From assembly GCF_025666195.1 (NCBI RefSeq), contig NZ_CP102592.1, positions 3,224,001 to 3,288,000 of the forward strand: a DNA stretch of 64,000 nucleotides, in the 5' to 3' direction. The translations under genes were made by a program, and so were the position numbers. The notes under the pieces are model-generated. The model worked only from the letters and a program-made list of their open reading frames with translations, did no database searches and was not told the DNA's origin. Position 1 is the first letter of the stretch; every line of letters begins with the position of its first letter. Of the stretch, positions 51,480 through 61,300 are shown piece by piece. Origin of the DNA: Xanthomonas sp. CFBP 8443. GTDB taxonomy: Bacteria > Pseudomonadota > Gammaproteobacteria > Xanthomonadales > Xanthomonadaceae.

Positions 51480-51574
51480 CGCTGCCGCCCTCGCCGGCGG
51501 CAGCGTGCACGCGGCGGCAGCACGCGCCGCGCACGTGACACGCGACCGGCGCTGCAGCAGGCAGCGCCGGTCGC
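51480..51574. promoter_or_regulatory. Tandem perfect hairpins between pstS2 and pstC
   Basis: Hairpin 1 (51480-51505): CGCTGCCGCC, 6-base loop, GGCGGCAGCG, a 10-bp perfect stem. Hairpin 2 (51542-51574): GCGACCGGCGCTGC, 5-base loop AGCAG, GCAGCGCCGGTCGC, a 14-bp perfect stem. Neither is followed by T residues. A third weaker stem (TCCCGC with GCGGGA) is at 51608-51623. The likely effect is 3'-end protection or partial attenuation, giving more PstS than PstCA. This is inference. Confidence 0.7.
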
Positions 51575-51710
51575 CGCATCGGTACGACGTATTCCGGACT
51601 TTCGGGTTCCCGCTTGCGCGGGAGCGACGCAGCCACCCACCGCGCGCGGCCACCCCCGCCGCGGCCACGATCGGATCGCGCAGCTGCGCGCTCCGGCAAA
51701 CACCGAGCCC

Positions 51711-52685
51711 ATGAACGCCACTGTCATTCCCGAAGCGATAACGGCGCCCCGCGGACGCGATCTGCGCGACGCCCGTGCCGACCGTCTGTTCCGCTGGATA
51801 CTCACCGCCACCGTCGTGTTCGTCCTCGTCGCGCTGGCCAGCGCGGCGCTGTCGATGCTGTGGGGTGGCCGCCATGCCCTGCAGATGCAGGGCCTGAGCT
51901 TCTTCTACTCCAGCGAATGGAACCCGGTCGAGAACAAGTACGGCGCGCTGGCGCCGATCTACGGCACCCTGGTCACCGCCATGATCGCGATGCTGATCGC
52001 GGTGCCGGTGAGCTACGGCATCGCCTTCTTCCTGACCGAAGTATCGCCGCGCTGGCTGCGCGGACCGGTCGGCACCGCCATCGAGCTGCTGGCCGGCATC
52101 CCGTCGATCATCTACGGCATGTGGGGCCTGTTCGTGCTGGTGCCGGTGATGACCGAGTACGGCACGCCGTGGCTCAACGACCACGTCGGCACGCTGCCGA
52201 TCATCGGTCCGATGTTCCAGGGCCCTCCGTTGGGCATCGGCCTGCTCACCGCCGGCTTCGTACTGGCGATCATGGTGATCCCGTTCATCTCCTCGGTGAT
52301 GCGCGAAGTGTTCCTGACCGTGCCGACGCGGCTGAAGGAGTCGGCCTACGCGCTGGGCTCCACGCGCTGGGAAGTAAGCTGGGACATCGTGCTGCCCTAC
52401 ACCCGCTCGGCGGTGATCGGCGGCATCTTCCTGGGCCTGGGCCGCGCGCTCGGCGAGACCATGGCGGTGGCGTTCGTCGTCGGCAACACGGTGCGGCTGT
52501 CGCCGTCGCTGCTGGAGCCGGGCACCACCATCGCCGCGCTGATCGCCAACGACTTCGGCGAGGCCACCGAGACCTACCGCTCGGCGCTGCTGCTGCTGGG
52601 CTTCGTATTGTTCATCGTCACCTTCATCGTGCTGGCGATCGCCCGCCTGATGCTGCAGCAACTGTCGCGCAGGGAGGGCAACTGA
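51711..52685 (+). CDS. pstC: Phosphate ABC transporter permease PstC
   Basis: 324-residue inner-membrane permease with six predicted spans. The first is ATVVFVLVALASAALSML near residue 35. The cytoplasmic EAA loop for contact with PstB is in KESAYALGSTRWEVSWDIVLP. GIPSIIYGMWGLFVLVPVM is typical of PstC. The stop TGA shares one base with the pstA start. Confidence 0.96.
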   Translation: MNATVIPEAITAPRGRDLRDARADRLFRWILTATVVFVLVALASAALSMLWGGRHALQMQGLSFFYSSEWNPVENKYGALAPIYGTLVTAMIAMLIAVPVSYGIAFFLTEVSPRWLRGPVGTAIELLAGIPSIIYGMWGLFVLVPVMTEYGTPWLNDHVGTLPIIGPMFQGPPLGIGLLTAGFVLAIMVIPFISSVMREVFLTVPTRLKESAYALGSTRWEVSWDIVLPYTRSAVIGGIFLGLGRALGETMAVAFVVGNTVRLSPSLLEPGTTIAALIANDFGEATETYRSALLLLGFVLFIVTFIVLAIARLMLQQLSRREGN

Positions 52686-53551
52686 TGGCCGCCGACATCG
52701 CCGATCGCCTGTACAACCGCCGCCGCGTGGTCAATGTCTTCGCGCTGCTGCTGTCCTGCCTCACCGCGCTGTTCGGGCTGGCGTTCCTGGGCTGGATCCT
52801 GTGGACCCTGGTGTCCAAGGGCATCGCCGGCATCGACGTCGACCTGTTCACCCGCATGACCCCGCCGCCGGGCGAAGACGGCGGCCTGGCCAACGCGTTC
52901 TTCGGCAGCGCAGTGATGTGCGGCCTGGCGCTGCTGATCGGCACTCCGCTGGGCGTGGCCGCCGGCACCTGGCTGGCCGAATACGGCAATGCGCGCAAGA
53001 CCGGCCAGGTGGTGCGCTTCGTCAACGACATCCTGTTGTCGGCGCCGTCGATCGTGCTCGGCCTGTTCGTGTACACGCTGTACGTGATGCAGACCGGCGG
53101 GCGCTTCTCGGCGATGGCCGGCGCGCTGTCGCTGGCCTTCATCGTGCTGCCGGTGGTGGTGCGCACCACCGACGAGATGTTGCGCCTGGTGCCCTCGCAG
53201 ATGCGCGAAGCGGCGCTGTCGCTGGGCATCCCGCAATGGAAGGTGACGATCCAGGTGCTGTACCGCAGCGCCTCGGCCGGCATCGTCACCGGCGTGCTGC
53301 TGGCGCTGGCGCGGATCAGCGGCGAGACCGCGCCGCTGCTGTTCACCGCGTTCGGCAACCAGTACTGGAACAACAACGTCATGCAGCCGATGGCGAGCGT
53401 GCCGGTGGTGATGAACTCCTTCGCCGGCAGCCCCTACCCGACCTGGCAGCAGCTGGCCTGGTCCGGCGCGCTGGTGCTCACCGTGTTCGTGCTGCTGGTC
53501 AGCCTCGGCGCGCGCGGCCTGCTGAGCCGCTACAAGACATCCAACGATTGA
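52685..53551 (+). CDS. pstA: Phosphate ABC transporter permease PstA
   Basis: 288-residue second permease subunit with about six spans. The EAA-type loop is in [36 protein letters not shown] and [18 protein letters not shown] are family hallmarks. The ATG overlaps the pstC stop by one base, indicating translational coupling; pstB follows 19 bp later. Confidence 0.96.
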   Translation: MAADIADRLYNRRRVVNVFALLLSCLTALFGLAFLGWILWTLVSKGIAGIDVDLFTRMTPPPGEDGGLANAFFGSAVMCGLALLIGTPLGVAAGTWLAEYGNARKTGQVVRFVNDILLSAPSIVLGLFVYTLYVMQTGGRFSAMAGALSLAFIVLPVVVRTTDEMLRLVPSQMREAALSLGIPQWKVTIQVLYRSASAGIVTGVLLALARISGETAPLLFTAFGNQYWNNNVMQPMASVPVVMNSFAGSPYPTWQQLAWSGALVLTVFVLLVSLGARGLLSRYKTSND

Positions 53552-53570
53552 TTCCCCTATGGAACCGGCC

Positions 53571-54398
53571 ATGAACGATCAGCACAACGCCGCACCGATG
53601 CACCGCATCGCCATGCCCACCGGGCACACCGCGCTGGCGCCATCGCCGGTCAAGGTGGCCGCGCGCGGCCTGGACTTCTACTACGACAAGTACCACGCGC
53701 TGAAGGGCATCAACATCGAGGTGCCGGAAAAGCGCGTCACCGCGCTGATCGGCCCCTCCGGCTGCGGCAAGTCCACGCTGCTGCGCATCTTCAACCGCAT
53801 CTACGCGCTGTATCCGAAGCTGGAAGCGCGCGGCGAGGTGCTGCTGGACGGCGAGAACATCCTGTCGCCGAAGTACCCGATGAACCGCCTGCGCAGCAAG
53901 GTCGGCATGGTGTTCCAGAAGCCGGTGCCGTTCCCGATGACCATCTTCGAGAACGTCGCCTACGGCATCCGCCACCACGAGAAGCTGTCCAAGGCGGACA
54001 TGACCGATCGCGTCGAGCAGGCGCTGCGCCAGGGCGCGCTGTGGGACGAGGTCAAGGACAAGCTCGGGCAGAGCGCGCTGGGCCTGTCCGGCGGCCAGCA
54101 GCAGCGCCTGTGCATCGCCCGCGCAGTGGCGCTGCGCCCGGACGTGCTGCTGCTCGACGAGCCGACCTCGGCGCTGGACCCGATTTCCACCAGCCGCATC
54201 GAGCAGCTGGTCGAAGAGCTGAAGAACGACTACACCATCGTCATCGTCACCCACAACATGCAGCAGGCCGCGCGCGTGTCCGACTACACCGCCTTCATGT
54301 ACCTGGGCGACCTGATCGAGCACGACCGTACCGAGATCATCTTCTCGCAGCCCAGCAAGCAGCAGACCGAAGACTACATCACCGGCCGCTTCGGGTAA
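53571..54398 (+). CDS. pstB: Phosphate ABC transporter ATP-binding protein PstB
   Basis: 275-residue ABC ATPase energising PstCA. Walker [10 protein letters not shown] (about residue 60), Q-loop [11 protein letters not shown], signature [14 protein letters not shown], Walker [14 protein letters not shown], and switch histidine in [17 protein letters not shown] 53571 is preferred over ATG 53559 because the protein family begins with an MND-like start; 53559 would add four residues without a better ribosome site. Confidence 0.96.
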   Translation: MNDQHNAAPMHRIAMPTGHTALAPSPVKVAARGLDFYYDKYHALKGINIEVPEKRVTALIGPSGCGKSTLLRIFNRIYALYPKLEARGEVLLDGENILSPKYPMNRLRSKVGMVFQKPVPFPMTIFENVAYGIRHHEKLSKADMTDRVEQALRQGALWDEVKDKLGQSALGLSGGQQQRLCIARAVALRPDVLLLDEPTSALDPISTSRIEQLVEELKNDYTIVIVTHNMQQAARVSDYTAFMYLGDLIEHDRTEIIFSQPSKQQTEDYITGRFG

Positions 54399-54442
54399 GC
54401 GGCAGCGCCCGGGCGCTGCCCGAACGGCATCGGCCGCGATCG

Positions 54443-54470
54443 CCGGCCCCGGCCATGGAGGCCGGGCCGG
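54443..54470. promoter_or_regulatory. Hairpin between pstB and phoU
   Basis: CCGGCCCCGGCC, five bases, GGCCGGGCCGG: an 11-bp stem with a one-base bulge, in the 143-bp gap between pstB and phoU. With no T run it is probably a processing or attenuation structure. Confidence 0.5.
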
Positions 54471-54541
54471 ACGCGCCGACGCCAGCCCCGCAACGCCAGG
54501 AATGGCCGCGGCGACACTAACGACTTCAACGGACCTACGAC

Positions 54542-55252
54542 ATGAATACCCAGCCGAACGAGCACATCGTGAAGAGCTACGACGAAGAGCAGCACCGCAT
54601 CGCGGCCGAGATCGTGCGCATGGGCGAGACCGCGGTGGCGCAGCTGGAAGCGGCGCTGGACGTGGTCGAACGCCGCGACGACAACGCCGCGCTGCGCATC
54701 GTCGTCAATGACGAGGCGATCGACGCGCTCGAGCAATCGATCAGCCACGACGTGATGCGCCTGGCGCTGCGCGGGCCGATGGCACGCGACCTGCGCGAGA
54801 TCCTCGCCGGCCTGCGCATCCCGGCCGACATCGAGCGCATCGGCGACTACGCGGCGAACGTGGCCAAGCGCTCGATCGCGCTGAACACCTCGCCGCCGAT
54901 GCCGCAAACGCTGGGCCTGCGCCAGCTCGGCACGCTGGCCGCGCAACAGGTGCGCGAAGCGTTGGCCGCCTACCGCAGCGGCGACGCCGACGCGGCGCTG
55001 CGGGTGCGCCAGGGCGATGCGCTGCTGGATGCGCAGTACACCGCGCTGTTCCGCGAACTGCTGACCTACATGATGGAAGATCCGCGCAACATCACCCCGT
55101 GCACGCATTTGCTGTTCATGGCCAAGAACCTGGAACGGATCGGCGACCACGCCACCAACATCGCCGAGAACGTGTGGTTCCTGGTGCATGGCGACCAGCC
55201 GCTGCCGCCGCGCGACAAGCGCGACGAGACCAGCACCACCACCGGAATCTGA
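54542..55252 (+). CDS. phoU: Phosphate signalling regulator PhoU
   Basis: 236-residue helical-bundle protein that links PstB activity to the PhoR kinase, keeping the Pho regulon off when phosphate is plentiful. Two PhoU repeats are present with the metal-binding motifs VVERRDDNAALRIVVNDEAID and ERIGDYAANVAKR in the first half, and ERIGDHATNIAENVWFLVHG in the second. Last gene of the pst unit; phoB and phoR are not in the window. Confidence 0.96.
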   Translation: MNTQPNEHIVKSYDEEQHRIAAEIVRMGETAVAQLEAALDVVERRDDNAALRIVVNDEAIDALEQSISHDVMRLALRGPMARDLREILAGLRIPADIERIGDYAANVAKRSIALNTSPPMPQTLGLRQLGTLAAQQVREALAAYRSGDADAALRVRQGDALLDAQYTALFRELLTYMMEDPRNITPCTHLLFMAKNLERIGDHATNIAENVWFLVHGDQPLPPRDKRDETSTTTGI

Positions 55253-55409
55253 GCGCGATTCCCCGGCTTGGCCAGGCAACCGGTAGGTGGCGACACCTAT
55301 CGGCACCTGCAACCTGCTGAATTCCCTGGCAATCCATCGCGTTCATCTATGGGCGCGTACGGTGCGGATACGCGTGGAGCCGTTCTCCACCGACCACCCA
55401 GGAGACACC

Positions 55410-55829
55410 ATGAAGCGCATCATCGGTTCGGTCCTCGCACTGTCGCTGCTGGCCTCCGGCGGCGCCTTCGCCGCCGGCCAGGACGGCCGCGATCGCGATC
55501 ACGGTCCGCCCCAGGACCGCAACGACCACCGCGACGACCGCGGCCCGCAGCAGGCGCGCCACGACGACGATCGCGACGATCACCGCGACAACCGCCATGA
55601 CGATCGCCGCGACGATCGCCACGACAACGGCCGTCACGAAGGCTGGCGCAACCACAAGCGCGGCGAACGGCTGGCGCTCGGCCATCGCGGCGATCGCGTG
55701 TCGGACTACCGCAAGCACGGGCTGAGGGCGCCGCCGCGCGGCCACGAGTGGCGCCGGGTCGACAACCAGTACGTGCTGATCGCCGTGGCCACCGGCATCA
55801 TCACCAGCGTCATCGCCAACAGCCGCTGA
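55410..55829 (+). CDS. RcnB family periplasmic protein
   Basis: 139-residue exported protein. Signal peptide [21 protein letters not shown], cleaved before AGQDG. The next 60 residues are a degenerate Asp/His/Arg repeat ([17 protein letters not shown] region, about 40-65), a likely metal-binding tract. The C-terminus is the RcnB fold: [41 protein letters not shown]. coli RcnB helps Ni/Co homeostasis. The role here is unknown. GGAG 5 bp before ATG 55410. Confidence 0.88.
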   Translation: MKRIIGSVLALSLLASGGAFAAGQDGRDRDHGPPQDRNDHRDDRGPQQARHDDDRDDHRDNRHDDRRDDRHDNGRHEGWRNHKRGERLALGHRGDRVSDYRKHGLRAPPRGHEWRRVDNQYVLIAVATGIITSVIANSR

Positions 55830-55850
55830 TCCAGGCAACGACCGCAATCA

Positions 55851-55876
55851 AGGCCCCGCTTCGGCGGGGCCTTTTT
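55851..55876 (+). terminator. Rho-independent terminator of the RcnB-like gene
   Basis: AGGCCCCGC, loop TTCG, GCGGGGCCT and a further T run, starting 22 bp after the stop codon. Confidence 0.93.
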
Positions 55877-55916
55877 GTTGCGCACCACGCAGCGCCGAAA
55901 CAGCGTGCCGCCCGCC

Positions 55917-55962
55917 TTGTGGGAACGACTTCAGTCGCGACGGGCATTACCGGCAATGCCCG
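55917..55962. repeat. Half palindromic REP-type element
   Basis: The left arm TTGTGGGAACGACTTCAGTC continues into the central hairpin GGGCATTACCGGCAATGCCC, but the right arm expected after it is missing or decayed. The same central hairpin occurs in the intact element at 31575. Confidence 0.75.
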
Positions 55963-56181
55963 CCGCAACCGATCACCCGACGCTCATCCGGACACGCCCC
56001 ACATACGTCGCAGCCTGCGAATGCTCGGCTCCAATGCCGCTCCACTCCAGCGATCCTCAGGAATCCGCGCTGCTACGCACGGCGCCTGCACCGCCGGCTT
56101 ACGCCTGCCCCGATGTACCCAAGCCATGCGCGCGCGACCGCCAGCGGCGGGCGTTTAGCCGCGCTCTGCTACCCTGGACGC

Positions 56182-56826
56182 ATGAACGATCACGTCGACA
56201 GCCCGTCCCAGCCCCTCGCCATCACCCCCATGTCGCGGCGTTTCCGCGGCTATCTGCCGGTGGTGGTGGACGTGGAGACCGGCGGCTTCGACTGGAACCG
56301 GCACGCGCTGCTGGAGATCGCCGCGGTGCCGATCGAGATGGACGATTTCGGCCAGCTGTATCCCGGCGTCACCGCCAGCGCGCACGTGGTGCCGGCGCCC
56401 GGCACCGCCATCGACCCGAAGTCGCTGGAAATCACCGGCATCATCCTCGACCACCCGTTCCGCTTCGCCAAGCCCGAGCGCGAGGCGCTGGACCACGTGT
56501 TCGCGCCGGTGCGCGCAGCGGTGAAGAAATACGGTTGCCAGCGCGCGATCCTGGTCGGCCACAACGCGCACTTCGACCTGAACTTCCTCAACGCCACGGT
56601 CGCGCGCTGCGGCCACAAGCGCAACCCGTTCCACCCTTTCAGCGTGTTCGACACGGTGACCCTGGCCGGCATCGCCTACGGCCAGACCGTGCTGGCGCGC
56701 GCGGTGCAGGCGGCCGGCTTCGACTGGAACGCCGCCGACGCGCACAGCGCGGTGTACGACACCGAGCAGACCGCGCGGCTGTTCTGCAAGATCGCCAACG
56801 CCTGGCCGGCACCGCAGATCGGCTGA
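56182..56826 (+). CDS. rnt: Ribonuclease T
   Basis: 214-residue DEDD 3'-exonuclease that trims tRNA CCA ends and other structured RNA. Catalytic Asp30 and Glu32 are in VVDVETGGF, the third acidic site is in [12 protein letters not shown], and the HxxxD pair is in [16 protein letters not shown] 56182 opens a short linker before the [15 protein letters not shown] core. Apparently a single gene. Confidence 0.95.
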   Translation: MNDHVDSPSQPLAITPMSRRFRGYLPVVVDVETGGFDWNRHALLEIAAVPIEMDDFGQLYPGVTASAHVVPAPGTAIDPKSLEITGIILDHPFRFAKPEREALDHVFAPVRAAVKKYGCQRAILVGHNAHFDLNFLNATVARCGHKRNPFHPFSVFDTVTLAGIAYGQTVLARAVQAAGFDWNAADAHSAVYDTEQTARLFCKIANAWPAPQIG

Positions 56827-57124
56827 GCGCGGCGCACGCGGCCCGCGCGCTGGCCGTTCCGCACCACTGCAGCCGGCGGCGCGAAGACGCTGCGCCAGGC
56901 GTCAGCGCCGCGGTCGACAGGCCCTGCATCTTCAAGAAGAGCCACAAGACCGCGCCGCGCCACGGCCGCAATGCCGACTGTGGCACACTCGGGCAGCAGT
57001 GCTGGGGAAGCAGGTTTGCACCGTCAAACCAGTCGGCCGGCCACTGTCTGGCATTCCATGCAAGCCACGCCGTTTCGCGGTACGGCTCAGCGCACGCCCT
57101 AGCCGCTCCACCGAGGAGAACCGC

Positions 57125-57586
57125 ATGACCGCTCAAGACGAAAATCAATCCAGTCCGGAACAGATCAAGCTGTCGTTCGACGGCCAGAGCGTCGACTGGT
57201 ATCTGCAGAAACTCGTCACCGTGGTCAACACGTCCACCGTGCAGTTCGGCGTCACCCTGTTCGTCGAGGGGGCCATCGTCTCGGGCGTGCTGGTCAGCGG
57301 CAAGAAGTACTTCGAGACCTTCGCGCAGGAATTCTCCGCCGCCTATCCCGGCGACGCCGAAGGCAAGGAGAGCATTCGCCAGGCCTTCGCCAGCCATGCC
57401 TCCATCTATGACTCGGAGAACGGCGAGCAGACCACGTCGCCGCCGCAGTTCATCCACTTGATCGATTCGCGCCACTTTTCGCCTGGCGGCCAACCGTTGC
57501 CGAACAACCGCGGCGTGCTGTGGCGCGGCAAGATCAACGCGGTGTCCGGCTTCAGCCTGGGATCGCTGACGGCCGACCAGGCCTGA
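57125..57586 (+). CDS. GvpU-like protein (solitary)
   Basis: 153-residue soluble protein that resembles the family annotated as gas vesicle accessory protein GvpU. Conserved stretches are VDWYLQKLVTVVNTSTVQFG, LFVEGAIVSGVLVSGKKYFE, and the C-terminal WRGKINAVSGFSLGSL. No other gas vesicle gene is present, so buoyancy is unlikely and the real function is unknown. CGAGGAGAA lies 6 bp before ATG 57125. The 298-bp region upstream shows no other feature. Confidence 0.75.
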   Translation: MTAQDENQSSPEQIKLSFDGQSVDWYLQKLVTVVNTSTVQFGVTLFVEGAIVSGVLVSGKKYFETFAQEFSAAYPGDAEGKESIRQAFASHASIYDSENGEQTTSPPQFIHLIDSRHFSPGGQPLPNNRGVLWRGKINAVSGFSLGSLTADQA

Positions 57587-57659
57587 CCAGGCGCCAGCAG
57601 GCCGACCCGCCTTGCCGACCGGCCCCGAGCGAACGCAGGTGAGCTCCCTGCCCGCGACC

Positions 57660-58154
57660 ATGCTGATCCGGCAGGCCGGGCTGGCCGACCTGGAGGCGAT
57701 GTGGCTGCTCTTCCAGGCCGTCATCGCCCCTGGCGACGCACTGCCGTTTGCCGACGGCCTGGACCGGGACACCTTTCGCGCGCACTGGTTCGGGGGCCAC
57801 ATCGCATCTGTGGCCATGGCCGGCGCGCGCTTGCTCGGCATGTACAAACTGGGCGCCAACTACCCGGACCTGGGCTCGCACGTCGCCACCGCCACCTACC
57901 TGGTGGACCCCGCCGCGCAAGGCCAGGGCGTGGGCCGCGCGCTGGTCGAGCACAGCCTCGCCCAGGCGCAGCGCGAGGGGTTCATGGCGATGCAGTTCAA
58001 CTATGTCGTAAGCACCAATGTGCCGGCCATGGCGCTGTACCGGAAGCTCGGCTTCGCCATCGTCGGCACGCTGCCCAAGGCCTTCCGGCATCGGCAGCTG
58101 GGCCTGGTGGACGCCCACGTCATGTTCAAGTTCTTGCAGACGCCAGCTCCCTGA
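57660..58154 (+). CDS. GNAT family N-acetyltransferase
   Basis: 164-residue acetyltransferase. The acetyl-CoA loop is in YLVDPAAQGQGVGRALVEHS (about residues 80-99), and the C-terminal ALYRKLGFAIVGTLPKAFRH is the typical last strand and helix. ATG 57660 gives MLIRQAGLADLEAMW, the normal GNAT opening; a GTG at 57639 is an alternative. Substrate unknown. It follows the GvpU-like gene by 73 bp. Confidence 0.88.
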   Translation: MLIRQAGLADLEAMWLLFQAVIAPGDALPFADGLDRDTFRAHWFGGHIASVAMAGARLLGMYKLGANYPDLGSHVATATYLVDPAAQGQGVGRALVEHSLAQAQREGFMAMQFNYVVSTNVPAMALYRKLGFAIVGTLPKAFRHRQLGLVDAHVMFKFLQTPAP

Positions 58155-58377
58155 CCACGTGGGCCAGTGGCTCGGCTCGGCGGTGCGAGCAAGCGCGGCG
58201 TCTGGCGCTCCTCTGCACAAGCAACCGAGGCTGGGCGGCCGGTTTGGCGACGGCACGCCATCGGCGACAGCGGCTGCAGTTTCCCGACGGTGCCGCGATC
58301 GCGTGCCCGATCTCGCCACGACGGCCGGATGCGCGGTAGGCGCCGTTGCCTGCCTGGAGCCGCCGCCGCACCCGCAC

Positions 58378-61300
58378 TCACCCCACGCAGACCCGGTCCC
58401 GCCCGCCACTCTTGGCCCGGTACAGCGCCGCGTCGGCACGCTGCAGCAGCTGACTCGGCGTCTCCTCCCCGCTCAGCGCCACCAGCCCGGCGCTGAAGGT
58501 CACCCGCAGCGCTGGCGCGTCGGCCCACTGCGGGCGCGCATGGAACAGCTCGCGCAGGCGTGCGGCCACGCGTTCGGCATCGGCCAGCGACGTGTCGCTG
58601 AGCAGCACCGCGAATTCCTCGCCGCCCAGCCGCGCCGGCAGGTCGGAGCCGCGGCAGGCCTCGCCGAGCAGGCGTCCGACCTCGCGCAGCACCGCATCGC
58701 CGGTGGCATGCGAGTAGCCGTCGTTGATCTGCTTGAAGCGGTCGATATCGATCACCAGCAGGCACAGCAGACTGCCGCTGCGGTGCACGCGCATGACCTC
58801 GCGGACCAGCACTTCGTCGAAATGCCGGCGGTTCGGCAGCCCGGTCATCGCATCCTCGTGGGCCTGGCGCTCGAACGCGTCGGCCTGGTCCTGCAGTTCG
58901 ACCAGCAACCGGTTCTTGTCGGCGTCGGCCTGCAACAGCCGTTCGGTCTGCAGGCGCAGCGCGCCGGTGCGCTGCTCGACCAATCGTTCCAGGCGCAGGT
59001 TGCGGCGCTTGTAGCGGCCGATCAGGTAGCGGTACAGCGCCACCATGCCCAGCAGCAGCGCCAGCGCGGCGCCGGCCTGCACGCTGCGCCGCTGCCACCA
59101 CAGCGGCGCTACGCTGAACCGCCACACCGCTTCGCGCGTGCTCCACGCGCCATCCGGGTGTGCCGCGGCCACGTGCAGGGTGTAGTCGCCCGGCGGCAGG
59201 CCGATGAACTCGACGCTGCGCTGCTGGCCGCGCTCCACCCAGCCCGCGTCCAGGCCCTCGAGCCGGGTGCGGTAGCGGATGCGCTCGGGCAGCAGGTAGC
59301 TGAGCCCGACGTAGGACACCGCGATGCGCGTGGCGCCGGGCAGGCGCGACTGGCCGCGCCAGGCGAACGGCCGCCCGTCCAGCAACACGTTCTCGATCGC
59401 CGCCGGCGGCGGCAGGCGTTCGCGGAAACGCTGCAGACGGCGCGGATCGACCGTGCTGACGCCACCGGCGGTGACCAGCCACACGCTGCCGTCGCCGCGC
59501 ACGATCATCGACGGGCCGGAGCTGCCGTTGCCCTGCGCGTTGGCCATGCCGTCGATCTCGTTGTAGCGGGTCACCTGCCACCTGCCGCCGCGGCCGTCGG
59601 CGGCCGCGTCGAGCGCAGCGGCGCTGGTCCGCAGCACGCCGCGGTTGCTGCTGATCCAGACGTCGCCGAGGCGGTCGCGGACCAGTTGGAACACCGCGTC
59701 CACCGGCATGCCCTGCTCCAGCCCGACCCGCGCCAGGCGGCCGTCGCGATAGCGGTGCAGGCCGCGATCGGTGGAGATCCACACGTCGCCGCCCAGCGCC
59801 TGGAAGCCGAACACGCTGCGCGCGCCGCCCAGCGGCTCCAGCGGCAGCCGCTGCACGCGGCCGTCGCGCAGCACCGAGGCGCCTTCGACCGAGCCGATCC
59901 ACAGCGCGCCGTCGATGCTGGCCAGCGCGGTGATCAGGCCCTGCGGCAGGCCCGGCACGGCGGCGGCCCGCGCCTGTTCGCCGTCGATGCGCACCAGCCC
60001 GCGCTGGGTCCCGATCCACACCGTGCCGGCGCGGTCCACGCTGATCGTGCGCACGTGGCCGCTGGGCAGGCCATCGCCCTGGCCGTAGTGGCGGCGCACG
60101 CGGCCGTCGCGCATCCGGTACACGCCGTCGGCATAGGTGCCGACCCACAGGTCGCCGTCCGCGCCGCGCGCCAGGCTCAGCACCGACGGCGCGCTGCCGT
60201 TGGCGTTGCGCAATCCGGCCGGCGCGACCGTGCCGTCCGCCGCCATCCGGTCGAGGCCGGCGGCACTGCCGATCCACAGCGCGCCGTTGGGCGCCTCCAG
60301 CAAGGCGCGCACGTAGTCGCCGCTGAGTCCGTCGCGGCGCGTGTAGCTGGTGAACAGGGTTTCGCGCAACCGGAACAGGCCGCCGTTGGCGCCGATCCAG
60401 ATGCTGCCCTCGGCGTCCTCGAGCAGGCTCACCACGCGGCCGTTGGGCAGCACCTCGCCCGGCGCCATGTGCTCGACGCCATGGCGGCCGATGCGCAGCA
60501 GGCCCCGGTTCTCGGTGCCCAGCCACAGCGCGCCGTTGCGATCGCACAGCATCGCGGTGAAATGGCCGTAGCCCGGCAGCCGATGCATCAGCACCGCGCG
60601 CTCGCCCTGCAGCCGGTACACGTTCTCGCCGGCGACCAGCCACAGCGTGCCGTCGGCGTCGCGATACGGCCAAGCCAGGCCGGGCGGCAGCCCAAACGCC
60701 GCCGGCGCGCGCCGCAGCACGCCCTGCGCGTCGCGGTACAGCAGGCCGTCGAGGCTGCCGATCCAGACCCGGTCGCGGTCGTCGACGGCGATATGCGGGA
60801 AGCTCGCCGCCAGCGGCAGGTCCGGCGGCGCCGGCTGGTAGTCGAAGCGGCCGTCCGGCCACAGGCAGCCCAGGCCGTTGCCTTCGAACAGCAGCCACAG
60901 GCGGCCGTGGCGGTCCTGGGTCATGGCGTGGATCAACGCGCGCGGCCAGCCCGGCGGCTGCACCCAGAAGCGCCAGTTGCCGGCGCGGTCGTAGCGCCCC
61001 AGGTTGCCGCGCGAGTCGCTGAGCCACAGCGCGCCGTCGCGGCCGACGTATAGCGAACCGACGCCGTTGTCGGGCAGTCCCGGATGGGTGCTGCGGTCGA
61101 TCACCGCGAAATCCAGGCCGTTGTAGCGCACCAGCCCTTCCCAGGTGGCGAACCACAGGCGCCCGTCCGCAGTCTGCGCCAGGTCGCGCAGCGAGTTGTG
61201 CGGCAGGCCGTTGCGCGAGGTCCACGCGTCCACGGCGTAGTCGCGCAGCGGCGGCGGCCCGGCATCGGGCGTGGCGTTCGTCGCGGCGGCCTCTGCCCCG

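Larger units (their letters stand above)
55830..56181. other. Intergenic region before RNase T
   Basis: 352 bp. It holds the terminator 55851-55876 and a half REP-type element (55917-55962). I see nothing recognisable between 55963 and the RNase T start at 56182. Confidence 0.6.

Noticed and set aside
57125..57586. Gas vesicle gene cluster
   Set aside because: Only the GvpU-like gene is present; its neighbours are RNase T and a GNAT.
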